Positions 6,294-8,681 of a stretch of DNA of 8,681 nucleotides are shown here, one piece after another; within the stretch, counting starts at the first letter, position 1; every line of letters starts with the position of its first letter. A model generated the notes under the pieces. It was not told the DNA's origin. It ran no database searches and worked only from the letters and a program-made list of their open reading frames with translations. The stretch covers positions 1 to 8,681 of the forward strand of contig DAIAMA010000040.1 of the NCBI GenBank assembly GCA_027438535.1, read 5' to 3'. The position numbers and the translations under genes were made by a program. Source of the DNA: a bacterium (GTDB taxonomy: Bacteria; Pseudomonadota; Gammaproteobacteria; Burkholderiales; Thiobacteraceae).

Positions 6294-6832
6294 CCGCGCC
6301 GCCGCTGGCGTTTGCGCCATGCCCGGATGACGTGTAGCCGCCACAGTCCCTGCACCGTGAAATAACTCGCGGCGGCCAATAAGCCCGCCAACAAAAACAA
6401 GCCGACGAATAGCGGCGTGCCCAGCGCGGCGGCCCATTGCAAGAACGCCGGAATGGCCGCCAGCCAACTTCCGCCCTGCCAATCGAAATCGAAACGGGGC
6501 AAGCCGCCGGTGCCGCCGATGACGAATTGACCAATGGCGTAGGCCACGGCATACAGCGGTACGATCGTGAACGGATTAGTGTAGAGCGTGGTGAACATGG
6601 CTACCGGCAGGTTCACGCGCAGCGCGACGGCGAGGAGCGCCGCGCTCAGCATTTGCAGCGGCCCGGGAATCAGGCCGGCAAAAGCGCCTACCGCGACGCC
6701 TCCCGCCACTGAATGGCGGTTCAAGTGCCAAAGATTATGATGCCCGAGCCAGGGCTTAAACCGGCGCGCCAAACGGTGCGACAGTATCGTCTCGTGGCTC
6801 GGGATATATTTGCGGAAAAACTTTTTAGGCAT
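6290..6832 (-). CDS. DUF2062 membrane protein
   Basis: This 180-residue protein has the DUF2062 signature: a basic N-terminus ([16 protein letters not shown]), then [14 protein letters not shown] (49-62), LRVNLPVA (71-78) and [11 protein letters not shown] (84-94). Hydrophobic segments lie at about 42-72, 75-105 and 125-162, and the tail is strongly basic ([10 protein letters not shown]). It should be an inner-membrane protein of unknown function. The frame stays open to 7069, but the ATG at 6832 is preferred because the family starts near this MPKKFF-like sequence and the extra 79 residues are low-complexity antisense of comEC. A weak ribosome site (AAGAAGA) precedes it. The stop overlaps lolD by 4 bases (CTAG), and the start overlaps the comEC start by 2 bases within GCATGC. 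Any promoter must lie inside comEC. Confidence 0.88.
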   Translation of the reverse strand: MPKKFFRKYIPSHETILSHRLARRFKPWLGHHNLWHLNRHSVAGGVAVGAFAGLIPGPLQMLSAALLAVALRVNLPVAMFTTLYTNPFTIVPLYAVAYAIGQFVIGGTGGLPRFDFDWQGGSWLAAIPAFLQWAAALGTPLFVGLFLLAGLLAAASYFTVQGLWRLHVIRAWRKRQRRRG

Positions 6833-6834
6833 GC
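6829..6834. promoter_or_regulatory. Overlapping divergent start codons in palindrome GCATGC
   Basis: ATG on the minus strand (6832-6830) starts the DUF2062 gene, and ATG on the plus strand (6831-6833) starts comEC. Each gene's 5' control region therefore lies in the other's coding sequence. For comEC, AGG at 6827-6829 is too close to the ATG to be a normal ribosome site. TATATT at 6805-6810 could serve as a -10 but lacks a good -35. Confidence 0.6.
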
Positions 6835-8681
6835 GTCTTCTTATTCTAGCCTTTGTCGCCGGCGTTGTGTGCTTGCAGCAGCAAGCCGCGCTGTCGCCGC
6901 TCGCTTGGGCGGCGCTGCTGGCGTGCGTGCCGCTCGCGTTTTTCATTCGCCATGCCGGGATTCGAAAAAGCCTGCTGCTGGGGGCGGCGTTCGGCGCGGG
7001 ATTTTTCTGGGCGGCGGGCTTTGCCGCGTGGCGTCTCGCCGATGCATTGCCTGGCGCGTGGGAGGGCAAGGATATTCAAGTCGTGGGCGTGGTGGCCGCG
7101 CTGCCCCAATTTTCGGAGCGCGGCGTGCGCTTCGAGTTCGATGTCGAACAAGTGCTCACGCCACAGGCGCGGGTGCCGCGGCATATCCAATTGTTCTGGT
7201 TCACGCATGCTACCGACGACGAGGACGAAGCGCATGTGAACCCGAGCCGTCTGCACGCGGGCGAACGCTGGCGATTCACGCTGCGCTTGAAGCGTCCGCA
7301 CGGCACGGTGAATCCCTACGGCTTCGATTACGAGGCATGGCTATTAGAGCAAAATATCCGCGCCACGGGTTACATTCGCAAAGACCCGGGCAATGTCCGG
7401 CTTAATCAGTTTGTGCCGGCGCCCGGCTATCTCATCGAGCGCGTGCGCGATGCCGTGGCGCAGCGCCTGAAGCGCGTGTTGCAAGACGACCCGTACGCCA
7501 GCGTGCTGACCGCGCTCGCCATCGGCGATCAGCATGCAATTCCGCAAAGCCAATGGCGCGTTTTCTTCCGCACCGGCGTGAATCATTTGATGAGCATTTC
7601 CGGGCTGCATATCACGCTGTTTTCGAGCATGGTATTTTTGCTCGCGTACACACTGTGGCGGCGCAGCGCGCGGTTGACGCAATGGCTACCGGCGCGCAAG
7701 GCGGCGCTGTTGTTCGGGGTCGCGGCGGCGTTCGCCTATGCGCTGCTCACCGGCTTCGCGGTACCGGCGCAGCGCACGCTGTACATGCTGGCGATCGTGG
7801 CGGCGGCGGTGTGGTTCGATCGCCTGTCGTCGCCGTCGCGCATTCTGGCGCTGGCCTTGTTCGCGGTGGTACTGCTCGATCCCTGGGCGGTGTTGTCACC
7901 CGGTTTCTGGCTATCCTTCGGCGCGGTGGCGGTGATTTTCTATATTACCAGCCAGCGCATCGGCGCCCCCCGGCCCTGGGTGCAGGCAGCGCGCGTGCAG
8001 GGCGCGGTGACGCTGGGCTTGGTGCCGGCGATGCTGTTGCTGTTTCAGCAAGTGTCGCTGGTATCGCCGTTGGCGAATGCGATAGCGATTCCCGTCGTGA
8101 GTTATTTGATCGTGCCCTTGACCTTGCTGGGCGCGTTCGTGCCGGTGGATTTTCCCCTGCATGCCGCGCATTGGATGATGGATTTGCTGGTGCGCTTGCT
8201 CGACTGGCTCGCGCGCGTGCCGGATGCGATGTGGCAGCAACACGCGCCGCCGCTGTGGACGATAGGCATCGCCTTAGCGGGCGTGGCATGGCTGCTCGCG
8301 CCGCGCGGCTTTCCGGCGCGCCTTGCCGGAGCGTGTTTGCTGCTGCCGATGTTTTTGTGGACACCCGCGCCGTTGCCGTTGGGCACCTTGCAACTCACGG
8401 TGCTGGATGTGGGGCAGGGTTTGGCGCTGGTGGCGCGGACGCGAAATCATGCCTTGGTGTACGACACCGGTGCGCGCTTTGCCACCGATGCCGATGCCGG
8501 TGCGCGCACCGTGTTGCCTTATCTGCGGGCAAGCGGCATCAAAACGCTGGATGGCTTGGTGATCTCGCATGCCGACAACGACCACAGCGGCGGCGCGATC
8601 TCCGTGCTGGATGGGGTGCGGGTGGCTTGGCTGCTTTCCAGCTTGCCCGAGACGCATGCCATTCTGCAACACGGCGTGCCG
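6831..8681 (+). CDS. comEC: DNA internalization competence protein ComEC/Rec2 (C-terminus beyond window)
   Basis: The frame is open for 617 codons from ATG 6831 to the right edge with no stop or frameshift. ComEC is the inner-membrane channel that passes single-stranded DNA into the cytoplasm during natural transformation. Hydrophobic N-terminal segments lie at about 2-20, 24-38 and 47-66. A soluble DUF4131/OB-like region at about 80-200 contains GTVNPYGFDYEAWL (158-171). The competence membrane domain starts near 220 and shows the family motif HLMSISGLHIT (252-262). The C-terminal metallo-beta-lactamase-like domain begins at LTVLDVGQG (522-530) and has the metal-site motif HADNDH at 580-585, so its nuclease-like centre appears intact as far as seen. 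Family members are usually 750-850 residues, so roughly 150-200 residues are missing on the right. An in-frame TTG at 6810 is a less likely start. Confidence 0.95.
   Translation, partial: MRLLILAFVAGVVCLQQQAALSPLAWAALLACVPLAFFIRHAGIRKSLLLGAAFGAGFFWAAGFAAWRLADALPGAWEGKDIQVVGVVAALPQFSERGVRFEFDVEQVLTPQARVPRHIQLFWFTHATDDEDEAHVNPSRLHAGERWRFTLRLKRPHGTVNPYGFDYEAWLLEQNIRATGYIRKDPGNVRLNQFVPAPGYLIERVRDAVAQRLKRVLQDDPYASVLTALAIGDQHAIPQSQWRVFFRTGVNHLMSISGLHITLFSSMVFLLAYTLWRRSARLTQWLPARKAALLFGVAAAFAYALLTGFAVPAQRTLYMLAIVAAAVWFDRLSSPSRILALALFAVVLLDPWAVLSPGFWLSFGAVAVIFYITSQRIGAPRPWVQAARVQGAVTLGLVPAMLLLFQQVSLVSPLANAIAIPVVSYLIVPLTLLGAFVPVDFPLHAAHWMMDLLVRLLDWLARVPDAMWQQHAPPLWTIGIALAGVAWLLAPRGFPARLAGACLLLPMFLWTPAPLPLGTLQLTVLDVGQGLALVARTRNHALVYDTGARFATDADAGARTVLPYLRASGIKTLDGLVISHADNDHSGGAISVLDGVRVAWLLSSLPETHAILQHGVP

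Noticed and set aside
5481..6482. Long minus-strand open frame opposite lolD and crossing into the DUF2062 gene
   Set aside because: It is low complexity, lies in the antisense of all lolD motifs, and conflicts with two well-supported genes.
6801..6830. Earlier TTG start (6810) for comEC
   Set aside because: It adds only seven residues. The ATG at 6831 begins the family-like hydrophobic N-terminus, and no ribosome site supports the TTG.
6833..7069. Longer start for the DUF2062 gene, adding 79 residues
   Set aside because: The extra segment is antisense to the conserved comEC N-terminus, is Ala/Ser/Arg-rich with no family similarity, and the DUF2062 family starts near the ATG at 6832.
8461..8515. 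Short repetition GGTGCGCGC and GATGCC inside comEC
   Set aside because: It lies in a conserved coding region, is very short, and is explained by Ala/Asp/Gly codon use.
7911..8672. Minus-strand open frames opposite comEC
   Set aside because: They are Arg/His/Ala-rich shadows. The comEC frame is continuous and carries the competence and metallo-beta-lactamase motifs.
1..8681. CRISPR arrays, tRNA/rRNA genes, transposases or phage genes
   Set aside because: I looked for regular spaced repeats, tRNA-like cloverleaves and mobile-element proteins. Apart from the two ~60-bp repeats nothing of this kind is visible.

Overview
The window is a stretch of moderately high-GC proteobacterial chromosome, most likely betaproteobacterial. 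The evidence is the order lolC-lolD, then a DUF2062 gene, then comEC, a neighbourhood I associate with Betaproteobacteria, together with pieces of an aryl-polyene (APE/xanthomonadin-type) pigment locus on the left. I cannot name a species from sequence alone.

Left part (1-1653): the edge of an APE-like locus that looks rearranged. A 55-codon piece of a beta-ketoacyl synthase lies on the minus strand and runs off the left edge. It lacks its N-terminal part and abuts the start of a plus-strand FabG-type ketoreductase. That reductase converges, with a 4-base gap, on a minus-strand family 2 glycosyltransferase of the kind seen in APE clusters.

Centre (1654-4378): one large minus-strand gene for a membrane-anchored c-di-GMP enzyme with a periplasmic sensor, a GGDEF domain and an EAL domain, all with intact signature residues. 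Two diverged copies (about 59-60 bp, roughly 77% identical by hand alignment) of an intergenic element flank it in direct orientation. The spacer between this gene and lolC also holds an operator-like cluster of TTTCACC/GGTGAAA half-sites against a TATAAT box.

Right part (4379-8681): lolC and lolD overlap by 8 bases and encode the inner-membrane ABC transporter that releases outer-membrane lipoproteins. A small DUF2062 membrane protein gene is packed on the opposite strand between lolD and comEC. It shares its stop tetramer CTAG with lolD, and its start codon overlaps the comEC start inside the palindrome GCATGC. The comEC gene (DNA uptake channel) reads intact to the right edge, which cuts it inside its C-terminal metallo-beta-lactamase-like domain.

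No tRNA, rRNA, CRISPR array, transposase or phage gene was seen. The two longest gene-free stretches are 1654-1782 and 4162-4378. The most unusual material is the truncated synthase/fabG junction, the repeats flanking the GGDEF-EAL gene, the half-site cluster and the doubly overlapping DUF2062 gene. I did not find a clearly new multi-gene system.
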